This document shows, piece by piece, positions 1-5,170 of a DNA stretch of 22,858 nucleotides (its first letter is position 1; every line of letters begins with the position of its first letter). A program made the translations under genes and the position numbers. The DNA is taken from positions 1-22,858 of IMG/VR virus record IMGVR_UViG_3300025106_000012; one strand, 5' to 3'. This stretch comes from a virus. The notes beneath the pieces are model-generated. The model did no database searches. It was not told the origin of the DNA and saw only the letters and a program-made list of their open reading frames with translations.

Positions 1-43
1 CGCCTCTAGCTTCCCCTACCCCGCGTTTCTCCCAATTTCAGAT

Positions 44-73
44 TTGACGATCGAGCAATTCTCCTGTTAGCTA
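44..73 (+). promoter_or_regulatory. Probable promoter of the split tRNA-Arg gene
   Basis: TTGACG at 44-49 matches a -35 box. TTAGCT (67-72) or TAGCTA (68-73) stands 17-18 bases further on as a weak -10 box. Transcription would start about 7-10 bases before the tRNA 5' end at 88, the usual position for a tRNA promoter. It was found by eye only. Confidence 0.35.
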
Positions 74-87
74 CACCTCCCTCAAAG

Positions 88-128
88 GCAGCCGTAGCTC
101 AATTGGATAGAGCATCTGACTACGGATT
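88..128 (+). tRNA. 5' half of tRNA-Arg(ACG), interrupted after the anticodon loop
   Basis: The sequence folds as the first half of a tRNA: acceptor strand 88-94, T8 and A9 at 95-96, D stem GCTC (97-100) pairing with GAGC (110-113), D loop with GG, A26 at 114, anticodon 5' stem TCTGA (115-119) and loop CTACGGA (120-126) with anticodon ACG at 122-124. It resembles bacterial tRNA-Arg(ACG) genes. The expected 3' stem TCAGA is not present; only the first T at 127 fits, and no T arm or acceptor complement follows. I infer that a phage integrated at the anticodon loop, and that an intact copy is rebuilt at the other end of the element. An intron or a decayed tRNA gene is the alternative. Confidence 0.8.
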
Positions 129-178
129 CCGTTATTCACGATAGCAGGGGATGTTTTCACGGGTTTCTGCTACGGATT
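120..178 (+). repeat. Candidate attachment core: CTACGGATT twice, 50 bp apart
   Basis: The 9-mer CTACGGATT, which is the tRNA anticodon loop plus the next two bases, occurs at 120-128 and again at 170-178. Similarity extends to TCTG just upstream of each copy and to a C two bases after each. The first copy lies exactly where the tRNA sequence stops. This fits an att core plus a second copy left by a previous insertion, or an accessory integrase site. The function is inferred. Confidence 0.45.
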
Positions 179-208
179 ACATGAACGTTTCCACCCACTG
201 AACAGGAC

Positions 209-454
209 ATGAGCAAGGCTGAAAAACTGCGGGATAAAATCCTCTCCGGAAAGTCGGATAGAAATATCCGGTTCGCGGATCTCTGCAAGTTTGTCGAGGC
301 TCTGGGTTTTGTGTGTTCCTCCACCGCCACAAGCCACCACGTCTATTCCCGCCCTGACGTGGTTGAAATTTTGAACTTCCAAGACGATGCTGGCTCTGCC
401 AAACCTTACCAAGTGAAGCAGGCCAGAAAGATCGTCGAGAAATACAACCTATGA
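209..454 (+). CDS. hicA: HicA-type toxin (mRNA interferase)
   Basis: This 81-residue protein has the HicA layout: an N-terminal helix, then a beta segment around residues 32-40 ending in the catalytic histidine region (SHHVYSRP, residues 42-49), and the family signature AKPYQVKQ (64-71) followed by a C-terminal helix. HicA proteins are small double-stranded-RNA-binding-fold ribonucleases that cleave mRNA and are held inactive by HicB. The length is typical. The gene overlaps the downstream hicB-like gene by four bases (ATGA), which supports the pair. No strong Shine-Dalgarno sequence precedes the start; a short AGGA lies too close. It sits between the attachment site and the lysogeny region, a common place for phage accessory genes that protect the host or stabilise the element. 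Confidence 0.88.
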   Translation: MSKAEKLRDKILSGKSDRNIRFADLCKFVEALGFVCSSTATSHHVYSRPDVVEILNFQDDAGSAKPYQVKQARKIVEKYNL

Positions 455-846
455 ATTACCCTGTCTTTATCGTTTGGAGCCCTGAGGATGAGCGTTTCCT
501 TGCCCATGTGGTGGATCTCCCGGGTTGCGTGGCTGACGGGGCTACCCAGGCTGAGGCTCTTGCCAATGCAGACATCATCGCCTCTGACTGGATCGCCACC
601 GCGCAAGCGCTCGATCGCGAGATTCCTTCTCCAAGCTCGCAGGAGGATCTGGAGGCTGCTACGGCAGAGCAGCAGCGGGCGGCGGCTCAGGCTTTCGAGG
701 AGGCTGTCAAAACGGCTGTCTCTGACATTTTGGAAGATCTCGTGCCAAAAATCGCTCGAAATCTCGAGGGAAAGTATTTCCGCAAACAGCCGCCGGCGCT
801 TCATTCCCGCGGGGTGTTTCATCACAGAATTCTGGCCGGGGCCTGA
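451..846 (+). CDS. hicB: HicB-type antitoxin
   Basis: Residues 3-50 carry the HicB fold signature: YPVFIVWSPEDERFLAHVVDLPG, then a GATQAEALANAD helix, as in the partly degraded RNase H fold of HicB proteins. HicB binds and blocks HicA and often represses its own operon through a C-terminal HTH or RHH domain. The C-terminal third here (about residues 65-131) is helical and charged and then becomes basic (KYFRKQPPALHSRG). I cannot recognise a standard DNA-binding domain in it, so the tail may be altered or frame-damaged. The start overlaps hicA by four bases. The gene ends ten bases from the convergent gene on the - strand. Confidence 0.82.
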   Translation: MNYPVFIVWSPEDERFLAHVVDLPGCVADGATQAEALANADIIASDWIATAQALDREIPSPSSQEDLEAATAEQQRAAAQAFEEAVKTAVSDILEDLVPKIARNLEGKYFRKQPPALHSRGVFHHRILAGA

Positions 847-855
847 TGCGCGGGG

Positions 856-1287
856 TCACTGTGAAGAGCGGACAAGCAGAATCGTGACAGTTCGGTTCAC
901 TGTGTGGGTTGCTCCAGCCTCGTCATAACCCACAAGAGGTTTGGAAAATGTCATTTTGATGGTGTTTCGGAGAATCGTTGCTGTTCCGGTGACGCGGCCC
1001 AATCCACCAAAATTGATATCGAAAGCGCCATCGGACCCGAGTGCTCCGGCGCTGGTATACATGGCCGGAGCAATGATGAAAATGCGCCCCTCGGCTGTGA
1101 CCCGGGCGGTGATCTTCTGGACGGGATCGGCCTGTGATATAGACGCGTCGGGAAGTTCCGTGGTTTGTTTGAGTGTCCCAAGATAGCGGCCTGGAATCGG
1201 AGCAGCGGCAAGATCTACTGCGATAAATGCCAGTAGAAATGCCAGTATTCTAAGCGAAAATGTGATTCTCATGAGCGTTCTAGCCAA
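856..1287 (-). CDS. Secreted or envelope protein of unknown function, candidate lysogenic-conversion gene
   Basis: The protein begins LARTLMRITFSLRILAFLLA, a classic signal peptide: basic start, long hydrophobic core and a likely cleavage after AVDLAAA. About 110 mature residues follow, rich in T, V, G and A, with a GRYLGTL motif near the mature N-terminus and alternating beta-like stretches. The function is not recognised. I chose the TTG at 1287 because GGAG lies eight bases upstream and because it overlaps the stop of the RHH gene at 1280-1282. The ATG at 1272 is the alternative start. The two genes are therefore translationally coupled and transcribed away from the phage operon, so the protein may be made in the lysogen and exported. 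Confidence 0.65.
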   Translation of the reverse strand: MARTLMRITFSLRILAFLLAFIAVDLAAAPIPGRYLGTLKQTTELPDASISQADPVQKITARVTAEGRIFIIAPAMYTSAGALGSDGAFDINFGGLGRVTGTATILRNTIKMTFSKPLVGYDEAGATHTVNRTVTILLVRSSQ

Positions 1288-1645
1288 TGGATTTTCTCCT
1301 CGGCTGGGGCGGGGATTTCCTCTGCGTCGCGGAAGTCCTCGGGTCCACCGGCCGCTGCGCACCACCACCTCCTGAGCCCGCTGCAGCGGGGCTCTGGGGC
1401 TCCGACTTTTCCTGCCAATCAGGGGGTAATTGACCTAGTTGTGAAAGAGGATTTTCAACGGATACTCGAAAGAGAAAACCGTGTGAAATCGCAAACTTTA
1501 GCGCATGGCGAGCCCACGCACTTCTTGAGTGCCCCCCGGTTTTAGCAAGCTGATCCATTGCCTGTTCCTCTTCGCGTGTAAGCGTTGTGCTGATCGAGAC
1601 AGCGCCTTTTCCTGGTCCATGTCCGGTCTTCATACGAGAAAACAT
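1280..1645 (-). CDS. Ribbon-helix-helix (CopG/Arc-like) regulator
   Basis: Residues 14-55 fit the RHH fold: a beta strand GAVSISTTLT, helix one REEEQAMDQLAK, a turn with GGHSRS and helix two AWARHALKFAI. RHH proteins dimerise and insert the paired strands into the DNA major groove. The C-terminal half (about residues 65-121) is proline-, glycine- and basic-rich and probably disordered. The start at 1645 is the first ATG and has no clear Shine-Dalgarno sequence; ATG 1633 is possible. The promoter must lie in 1646-1726, shared with the rightward RHH genes. I infer a repressor role from this divergent arrangement. Confidence 0.72.
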   Translation of the reverse strand: MFSRMKTGHGPGKGAVSISTTLTREEEQAMDQLAKTGGHSRSAWARHALKFAISHGFLFRVSVENPLSQLGQLPPDWQEKSEPQSPAAAGSGGGGAQRPVDPRTSATQRKSPPQPRRKSIG

Positions 1646-1657
1646 GCGTTAATTGTC

Positions 1658-1682
1658 AAAATTTAACAAACAGTTAAATTTT
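1658..1682. promoter_or_regulatory. Perfect 10-bp inverted repeat, probable operator
   Basis: AAAATTTAAC (1658-1667) and GTTAAATTTT (1673-1682) are exact inverted copies around the five-base spacer AAACA. The site lies 13 bases upstream of the leftward RHH gene and just upstream of the -35 box of the rightward promoter. Its position and symmetry suggest binding by a dimeric repressor. AT-richness in a GC-rich region makes chance less likely. Confidence 0.6.
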
Positions 1683-1685
1683 CCA

Positions 1686-1713
1686 TTGACTTCCAACTGG
1701 AACCAGTTATTTC
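1686..1713 (+). promoter_or_regulatory. Rightward early promoter with embedded palindrome
   Basis: TTGACT (1686-1691) is a good -35 box. TATTTC at 1708-1713, 16 bases later, is a weak -10 box. Between them AACTGG (1695-1700) and CCAGTT (1703-1708) form a perfect inverted repeat around AA, so a bound repressor would cover the promoter. AGGAGA follows at 1715-1720. The repeat is seen directly; the promoter assignment is inferred. Confidence 0.5.
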
Positions 1714-1726
1714 TAGGAGAATGAGA

Positions 1727-1900
1727 GTGAATAAAGCTGCAGACAGAGTCATCAAGGGTGTCTCGATGCCAAAGCAGGTGGAAGACACGGCCCGCCAGCA
1801 AATGGAAAAGCGGCGCATTCGGACGTTCTCAAACTATATCGAGATCCTGATCTGTGAAGATGCAGGCCGGTCAAATACCCAAGAGGAGGCGGCGGCATGA
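1727..1900 (+). CDS. Small Arc-like ribbon-helix-helix protein
   Basis: This 57-residue reading frame (59 if ATG 1721 is used) has an RHH pattern: beta strand KGVSMPKQV (residues 10-18), helix one EDTARQQMEKR and, after RIRTFS, helix two NYIEILICED. I prefer GTG 1727 because AGGAGA ends six bases before it. ATG 1721 would directly abut the AGGAGA. The gene is the first of the rightward operon and overlaps the next by four bases (ATGA at 1897-1900). Its length is close to that of P22 Arc (53 residues). A Cro- or Arc-like role against the divergent RHH regulator is inferred from position. Confidence 0.62.
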   Translation: MNKAADRVIKGVSMPKQVEDTARQQMEKRRIRTFSNYIEILICEDAGRSNTQEEAAA

Positions 1901-2076
1901 GAAACAACAAGCCGCTAAACATCACGCTTCCTCCGCGCGTCCGGGCTGGTCTGGATCGGTTCTGCCTGCACACGGAGCGCAAGCGCGCCAACGTCATCGC
2001 GGACCTTCTCCGCCTGAAGCTGCGGGAGGAGGGATTCTTGAAATCTGTAACTGGAGACGAGGAGGTGGCGGCATGA
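1897..2076 (+). CDS. Second small ribbon-helix-helix protein
   Basis: The 59-residue protein has a strand LNITLPPRV (residues 7-15), helix RAGLDRFCLHTER and, after KRA, helix NVIADLLRLKLREEG, which is the RHH order. It starts in a four-base overlap with the previous RHH gene and ends in a four-base overlap with the next gene. GAGGAGGCGGCGGC lies just upstream of the start as a Shine-Dalgarno region. Two adjacent RHH genes in one operon could act as separate repressors or as a heterodimer. Which operator each would bind cannot be read from sequence. Confidence 0.6.
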   Translation: MRNNKPLNITLPPRVRAGLDRFCLHTERKRANVIADLLRLKLREEGFLKSVTGDEEVAA

Positions 2077-2360
2077 GCAAGTCCATCATGTTCCCAATGA
2101 TCGATGGGGATGTGTTTCCAGACCCATTGATGGATGAGAGGGCGGTATTCGTCGCCATGATCAACACAGCGACCATCATTCGCAGATGTGGGGAGCCAAA
2201 GTCTTCCGGAACAGCTGCGAGAATCGAAATAATGTGCAGGGAACTGTTGCTCCGATTCGATGCCAGGTGTGAGCAGCGTCCGCTTGCACGTAAGCCTGAG
2301 GCGATTGAATCAGCTCAGCTTGTAAGCCTCTGCGCACCTCTGGAGGAGCCCGGAAAATGA
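2073..2360 (+). CDS. Small early phage protein, unknown
   Basis: I do not recognise this 95-residue protein. It begins MSKSIMFPMIDGDVFPDP and has a helical middle (residues 22-65) with a moderate basic and cysteine content (C40, C55, C66 and C87 by hand count). ATGA overlaps on both sides and GAGGAGG upstream of the start make it a firm member of the early operon. Its third-position bias is weaker than in the structural genes, as in the rest of this small-gene stretch. Confidence 0.6.
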   Translation: MSKSIMFPMIDGDVFPDPLMDERAVFVAMINTATIIRRCGEPKSSGTAARIEIMCRELLLRFDARCEQRPLARKPEAIESAQLVSLCAPLEEPGK

Positions 2361-2671
2361 GCGCTACGATCAGCGCCAAAGTCAAAATTATCAATGGGCG
2401 CCTTCTTACCAGGGCGAACATGGCGAACATTGTCGCGAAATCGACGGTTCTAACTGATCCGTGGGGCAACTCCATCCCCTCGCCTATTGAAAGGTTCAAA
2501 AACCACCCTGGATTGTTTCGGGAGTATAGAATCTGCAAGGAGCCGGAAGGATATATTTTCCGCTCAAACACTGGATCTTCCGGGATAAATGGGCACCACA
2601 AGTCTATCCGGAAGCTGGTGCTGGCTACTCTTCTGGGGTGCCCGAGAATCCGCGTGGAGGTGACCGAATGA
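2357..2671 (+). CDS. Small early phage protein, unknown
   Basis: This is a 104-residue protein with no family that I can name. It has a basic N-terminal segment (KVKIINGRLLTRANMANIV), a central PWGNSIPSPIERF and a basic C-terminal region (HHKSIRKLVLATLLG). The last part may form a helix that contacts nucleic acid. It overlaps the previous gene by four bases (ATGA) and the next by four. There are no membrane segments or metal-binding clusters. Confidence 0.58.
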   Translation: MSATISAKVKIINGRLLTRANMANIVAKSTVLTDPWGNSIPSPIERFKNHPGLFREYRICKEPEGYIFRSNTGSSGINGHHKSIRKLVLATLLGCPRIRVEVTE

Positions 2672-2985
2672 GCACGCTGCTTTCTAACCGGCCGATCAGA
2701 CTGCCGGCCCGCAAGGCGCCATCGATCGCGGATCTCAAGCCGACGTTCCTGACTATCTGGAGCGCACAGGTGGCTCAAGTAGAGCGCCTGATGGACAATG
2801 TGCAGGATGTAAAACAGCTGCGGGTGGCGATGCTCATGCTGCTGAATCTCAAGTGGCAGATCCAAGAAATGATCATCGGATCGGGCGAAGAGTGGTTCAG
2901 CGGCATGGCGGAGGATCTGCGCATCCAGAACGTCATGGAGAATGATTATTCGAAGCTGCAGAGGAGGCTGCTGACGATCTCATGA
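2668..2985 (+). CDS. Small helical early protein, unknown
   Basis: The 105-residue product starts at the ATG that overlaps the preceding stop (ATGA), preceded by GGAGG seven bases upstream. It is predominantly helical (about residues 20-105, for example VAQVERLMDNVQDVKQLRVAMLML), with alternating hydrophobic and charged residues suited to self-association or protein binding. It has no recognised motif. It overlaps the following small gene by four bases. Confidence 0.58.
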   Translation: MSTLLSNRPIRLPARKAPSIADLKPTFLTIWSAQVAQVERLMDNVQDVKQLRVAMLMLLNLKWQIQEMIIGSGEEWFSGMAEDLRIQNVMENDYSKLQRRLLTIS

Positions 2986-3143
2986 GGGCTCTGAAGGTTT
3001 CGCGGGTTCGAAAGTGGTATTGTATGGCATCTGCCTGGCCATCCCCTTTCGGTGACTATGTGTTTGCGGACTCGCGCGCTGCGGCGACCAGGCTTTTTCA
3101 ACAACGGCATCATGTGACGCCTTACCTGGTGAGGGCTGCCTGA
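2982..3143 (+). CDS. 53-residue phage protein, unknown
   Basis: The frame opens at an ATGA overlap and encodes a basic N-terminus (MRALKVSRVRKWYC), a SPFGDYVFADS centre and a helical AAATRLFQQR segment. Small phage proteins with a W-Y, then a 'FADSRAAA' style alpha-beta pattern, occur in many early operons. I cannot assign a function. Support comes from the unbroken overlap chain and GAGGAGG upstream of the start. Confidence 0.5.
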   Translation: MRALKVSRVRKWYCMASAWPSPFGDYVFADSRAAATRLFQQRHHVTPYLVRAA

Positions 3144-3144
3144 C

Positions 3145-3255
3145 ATGGATCCCGCTTCATTCTGCCGCGCCGTTTCTTTTTTTCTGGAATATGCATTCCA
3201 CGTCGGTCCGGCCGCAGCGCTGTGTATTGCAGCTTGGAGGGTTTTCAAATGGTAG
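3145..3255 (+). CDS. 36-residue hydrophobic peptide
   Basis: An ATG one base after the previous stop opens a 36-codon frame (MDPASFCRAVSFFLEYAFHV, then GPAAALCIAAWRVFKW). It is mostly hydrophobic and could cross the membrane once. Its stop overlaps the start of the next gene (ATGGTAG). It contains a T7 run that is part of a repeated tract (see the repeat features). It could equally be a non-coding leader of the HTH gene, so confidence is low. Confidence 0.35.
   Translation: MDPASFCRAVSFFLEYAFHVGPAAALCIAAWRVFKW
3169..3190 (+). repeat. Poly-T repeat, copy 1
   Basis: GCCGTTTC, seven T, then CTGGAAT. The same tract recurs at 3494-3517 with eight T and one extra G. It reads AVSFFLEY in the small peptide frame. 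Confidence 0.55.
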
Positions 3256-3452
3256 AGGTCGAAAAGCACTACCGCACCCGCGAGGCCGCTGGACTGCTCG
3301 GCGTCCACATGCGGACTGTCCAGCAATGGGTGCGATCCGGTGATATTTCGCCAGTAATCCAGCTGGGCCGGCGTGATGTCCGGATCCCGGCCACGGCGCT
3401 GCAGCGGTTCCTTGACCATCGCACGCTCAAGAGAGGGGCTGCCGCGCTATGA
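3249..3452 (+). CDS. Excisionase-like / MerR-type helix-turn-helix protein
   Basis: The 67-residue protein carries a winged-HTH excisionase pattern: YRTREAAGLLGVHMRTVQQWVRSG (residues 8-31) for the two helices, then a strand-wing DISPVIQLGRRDVRIPATALQRFLD. This is the HTH_17 / AlpA-like family, found in phage excisionases and in regulators of early genes. The start at 3249 has GGAGG upstream with good spacing; earlier in-frame ATG 3222 lies inside the preceding peptide. It overlaps the next gene by four bases. Whether it works as Xis or as a transcription factor is open because no integrase is seen here. Confidence 0.72.
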   Translation: MVEVEKHYRTREAAGLLGVHMRTVQQWVRSGDISPVIQLGRRDVRIPATALQRFLDHRTLKRGAAAL

Positions 3453-4261
3453 AGCCATCCCCCCAGCTTCCAGCGGAGTCCCCTGCCCCCGCCGCCGTTT
3501 CTTTTTTTTCTGGGAATCAGGAGTCTGAAGATAATCAGGTTGTTCAGCCGGCTCTGTTCCCGGATGAGCAGGCTTACGAGGAGGCTGAGCGGCGGGGCGA
3601 CTGGACGCTGGAGCGGCTGAGAGTCCGCCGGCCTGAGATCCTGACGCTTGTCTGCCGAATGATTGCGGAGGGCCTTTCGAATCTGGCGATCGCCCGGGCA
3701 TGCAGGGTGAGCCCGAACACAGTCCTGGCAGTCCGCCGGCTCGAGCAGAAATCTATAGACGACCATAAACAGGAGCTCTTGGCCCTGACGCGCGGTGCGG
3801 CGCGGCTGACTCTGGAGCGAGTGATCGAGACTGCTCCGACAATGAAGCCAGGCGAAGCAAGCGTGGCGTTCGGGATCGTCACTGAAAAGATGCTTCTGCT
3901 GGGTGGCGATGCCACCACCATAGTCGGCACGGCATCAGACAAAATGAAGCATGCCGACTTCAATGAGATGCTGGCCGCGCTCCCGCAGGCTGACGTTATC
4001 GAAATGGGTTCATCGGGGGGAATTTCGGGACAAAGGGCGGGCGCGGGTGGTGAGGGTTCGGGGGCGATTTCTGGGGGATCTGGGGGCGATTCTGATTCCA
4101 GATCAGATGTTTTTGAGGGGGCTGCGATAGATAGTGAGGCGGCTGCTACGGGTTGTGATACGGGATGCGGATCTGTGGGGGATGTGGGGCCGCGTGCCGG
4201 TGGTGGCGATGACCAGGGGGGGAGGGGGTCCGCCGAAGGCGGGGGGGGCCATCAATCCTAA
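3449..4261 (+). CDS. HTH protein, small-terminase-like or phage DNA-binding, with suspicious Gly-rich tail
   Basis: The 270-residue product has a Pro-rich disordered start (1-45), a helical LRVRRPEILTLVCRMIAEG, a helix-turn-helix LSNLAIARACRVSPNTVLAV (about 75-94) and a helical domain with TMKPGEASVAFGIVTEKMLLL (about 131-151). This order is common in phage HTH proteins and in small terminase subunits. The large terminase is 9 kb away, so an early DNA-binding role is equally possible. From about residue 188 the sequence becomes almost pure Gly, Ser, Asp and Ala up to the stop. Third-position G bias moves to the +1 frame at that point (see the finding), so the real C-terminus may differ. The start overlaps the previous gene (ATGA). 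Confidence 0.6.
   Translation: MKPSPQLPAESPAPAAVSFFSGNQESEDNQVVQPALFPDEQAYEEAERRGDWTLERLRVRRPEILTLVCRMIAEGLSNLAIARACRVSPNTVLAVRRLEQKSIDDHKQELLALTRGAARLTLERVIETAPTMKPGEASVAFGIVTEKMLLLGGDATTIVGTASDKMKHADFNEMLAALPQADVIEMGSSGGISGQRAGAGGEGSGAISGGSGGDSDSRSDVFEGAAIDSEAAATGCDTGCGSVGDVGPRAGGGDDQGGRGSAEGGGGHQS
3494..3517 (+). repeat. Poly-T repeat, copy 2
   Basis: GCCGTTTC, eight T, then CTGGGAAT, the partner of 3169-3190. The extra T changes the downstream reading relative to copy 1: it encodes AVSFFSGN here. Confidence 0.55.
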
Positions 4262-4265
4262 TTGA
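3963..4265 (+). other. Out-of-frame coding-like tract inside the tail of the HTH gene
   Basis: In the +1 frame relative to the 3449 gene, an open stretch runs from ATG 3963 to TAG 4128-4130 and continues from GTG 4134 to TGA 4263-4265. By hand count, 25 of 41 codons end in G from about 4008 to the TAG, against 15 of 41 in the Gly-rich frame, and 28 of 43 against 16 of 42 after the TAG. The products (RVVRVRGRFLGDLGAILIPD; then RRLLRVVIRDADLWGMWG) look more protein-like than the Gly-rich tail. It may be an overlapping gene, a frameshifted C-terminus, or a G-run length error at 4015-4020. Confidence 0.35.
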
Positions 4266-4269
4266 TTCC

Positions 4270-4746
4270 ATGGAAACTGAACGAGAACAAACGACGACGA
4301 TGGGCCAGACGCCGGAACCGGTTGATCTGGCGGAGGAGATGACGCTTGAGGATGACCTGGCTGCGGAGCTTGGGCTGAATCGGGATGAGATGAGGGCGCT
4401 GCGGCGATCGCACCTTGTGGAGGGCGAGACGTGGCTTCGAAAAAACAAGCGGCTTTTCCTGACGGCGGAAGGGGTGCGGCTGATCAAGGGTGCGGTGGGT
4501 GTGCGGCCGGAGCCGGTGATGGAGAAGCGGAGCGAGGTGGCGGGTGAGACGCTGAGGGTGCTGAGGATGCCACGCAACACGCGGATTCTGGAGGCGGAAA
4601 AAAAAGACGGGCGGGTGGTGCGGGTGCGGGTGAGCAGCAATGTGAATTTTGTGGTTGGGATGGAGATCCGCGCGCGGGCGGAGGGGCCGTATGGGGATGT
4701 GATGACGCTGGAGGGCCGCTGCCCGCGGTTTCGTGGGAGATGGTAG
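4270..4746 (+). CDS. Early phage protein with possible winged helix, unknown
   Basis: The 158-residue protein has an acidic N-terminal third (DLAEEMTLEDDLAAELGL), then LNRDEMRALRRSHLVEGETWLRKNKRLFLTAEGVRLIKG (about 36-74), which reads as a helix followed by a short beta wing. The C-terminal half is beta-rich (VLRMPRNTRILEA, VVRVRVSSNVNFVVGMEI). Many phage proteins with this two-part layout are unassigned; I name no function. It contains an A6 and an A8 run at lysine pairs. It ends in an ATGGTAG context just before the next gene. Confidence 0.6.
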   Translation: METEREQTTTMGQTPEPVDLAEEMTLEDDLAAELGLNRDEMRALRRSHLVEGETWLRKNKRLFLTAEGVRLIKGAVGVRPEPVMEKRSEVAGETLRVLRMPRNTRILEAEKKDGRVVRVRVSSNVNFVVGMEIRARAEGPYGDVMTLEGRCPRFRGRW

Positions 4747-4748
4747 CC

Positions 4749-4988
4749 ATGAGGTGGATCGGAAAAAAAAGTGGGGCGGCGCCGGTGGTGCTGTTCTCGG
4801 ACCCGGGGACGGGGCTGGAGATGGCGCGGAGGATGGCGGCGCGATTTGGATTTTGCAGCCGGCGGAAAGGATCTGCCGGGAATGGAGGTGAAAAGACAGC
4901 GGCGGCGGGGTGTCCGGGCTCCCCGCTGGCTGCGGCAGGGAATATGGCCGGGGCCGGCTGCAATGCTTTGGGGGGCGATGGGCGATGA
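4749..4988 (+). CDS. Small early protein, frame uncertain in second half
   Basis: The first 35 residues (MRWIGKKSGAAPVVLFSDPG, then TGLEMARRMAARFGF) look like a real protein with strong G3 bias. The second half in this frame is low-complexity Gly/Ala/Ser. Near 4850 the bias also looks good in a frame reading AIWILQPAERICREWR and ending at TGA 4889-4891, which overlaps an ATG at 4882. A frameshift or two short genes are possible. I kept the longer frame because its stop overlaps the next start (ATGA, 4985). ATG 4740 is an alternative start. An A8 run lies at 4763-4770. Confidence 0.42.
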   Translation: MRWIGKKSGAAPVVLFSDPGTGLEMARRMAARFGFCSRRKGSAGNGGEKTAAAGCPGSPLAAAGNMAGAGCNALGGDGR

Positions 4989-5170
4989 AGACGCACAACG
5001 GGATGTCGATCGAGGAGGCGATCACGAGGGGGGATGCGCGTGCGGGCTACTCGGGGAGTTTCCGGGATGTGAACCGGGCGTGCACGGATTGGCTGAGGAG
5101 GAGGTTACCGGACGAGGCGGCGACGCTGAAAGAAAAGATCAACGAGGACATGAGGAGGAAGAAGAAATGA
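4985..5170 (+). CDS. 61-residue early protein, unknown
   Basis: It starts in an ATGA overlap and encodes MKTHNGMSIEEAITRGDARA, then a helical region with RACTDWLRRRLP and a very basic C-terminus (NEDMRRKKK). The compact, charged, helical make-up suits an accessory nucleic-acid or protein-binding role, but no family is recognised. It overlaps the next gene by four bases at its stop. Confidence 0.58.
   Translation: MKTHNGMSIEEAITRGDARAGYSGSFRDVNRACTDWLRRRLPDEAATLKEKINEDMRRKKK

Noticed and set aside
129-208. Search for the 3' half of the tRNA after the break.
   Set aside because: No T arm (GGTTCGA-like) or acceptor complement to GCAGCCG is present, so the tRNA is not completed here.
4740-4748. 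ATG 4740 as the start of the 4749 gene.
   Set aside because: GGGAG directly abuts this ATG, leaving no spacing, whereas ATG 4749 has it about ten bases upstream.
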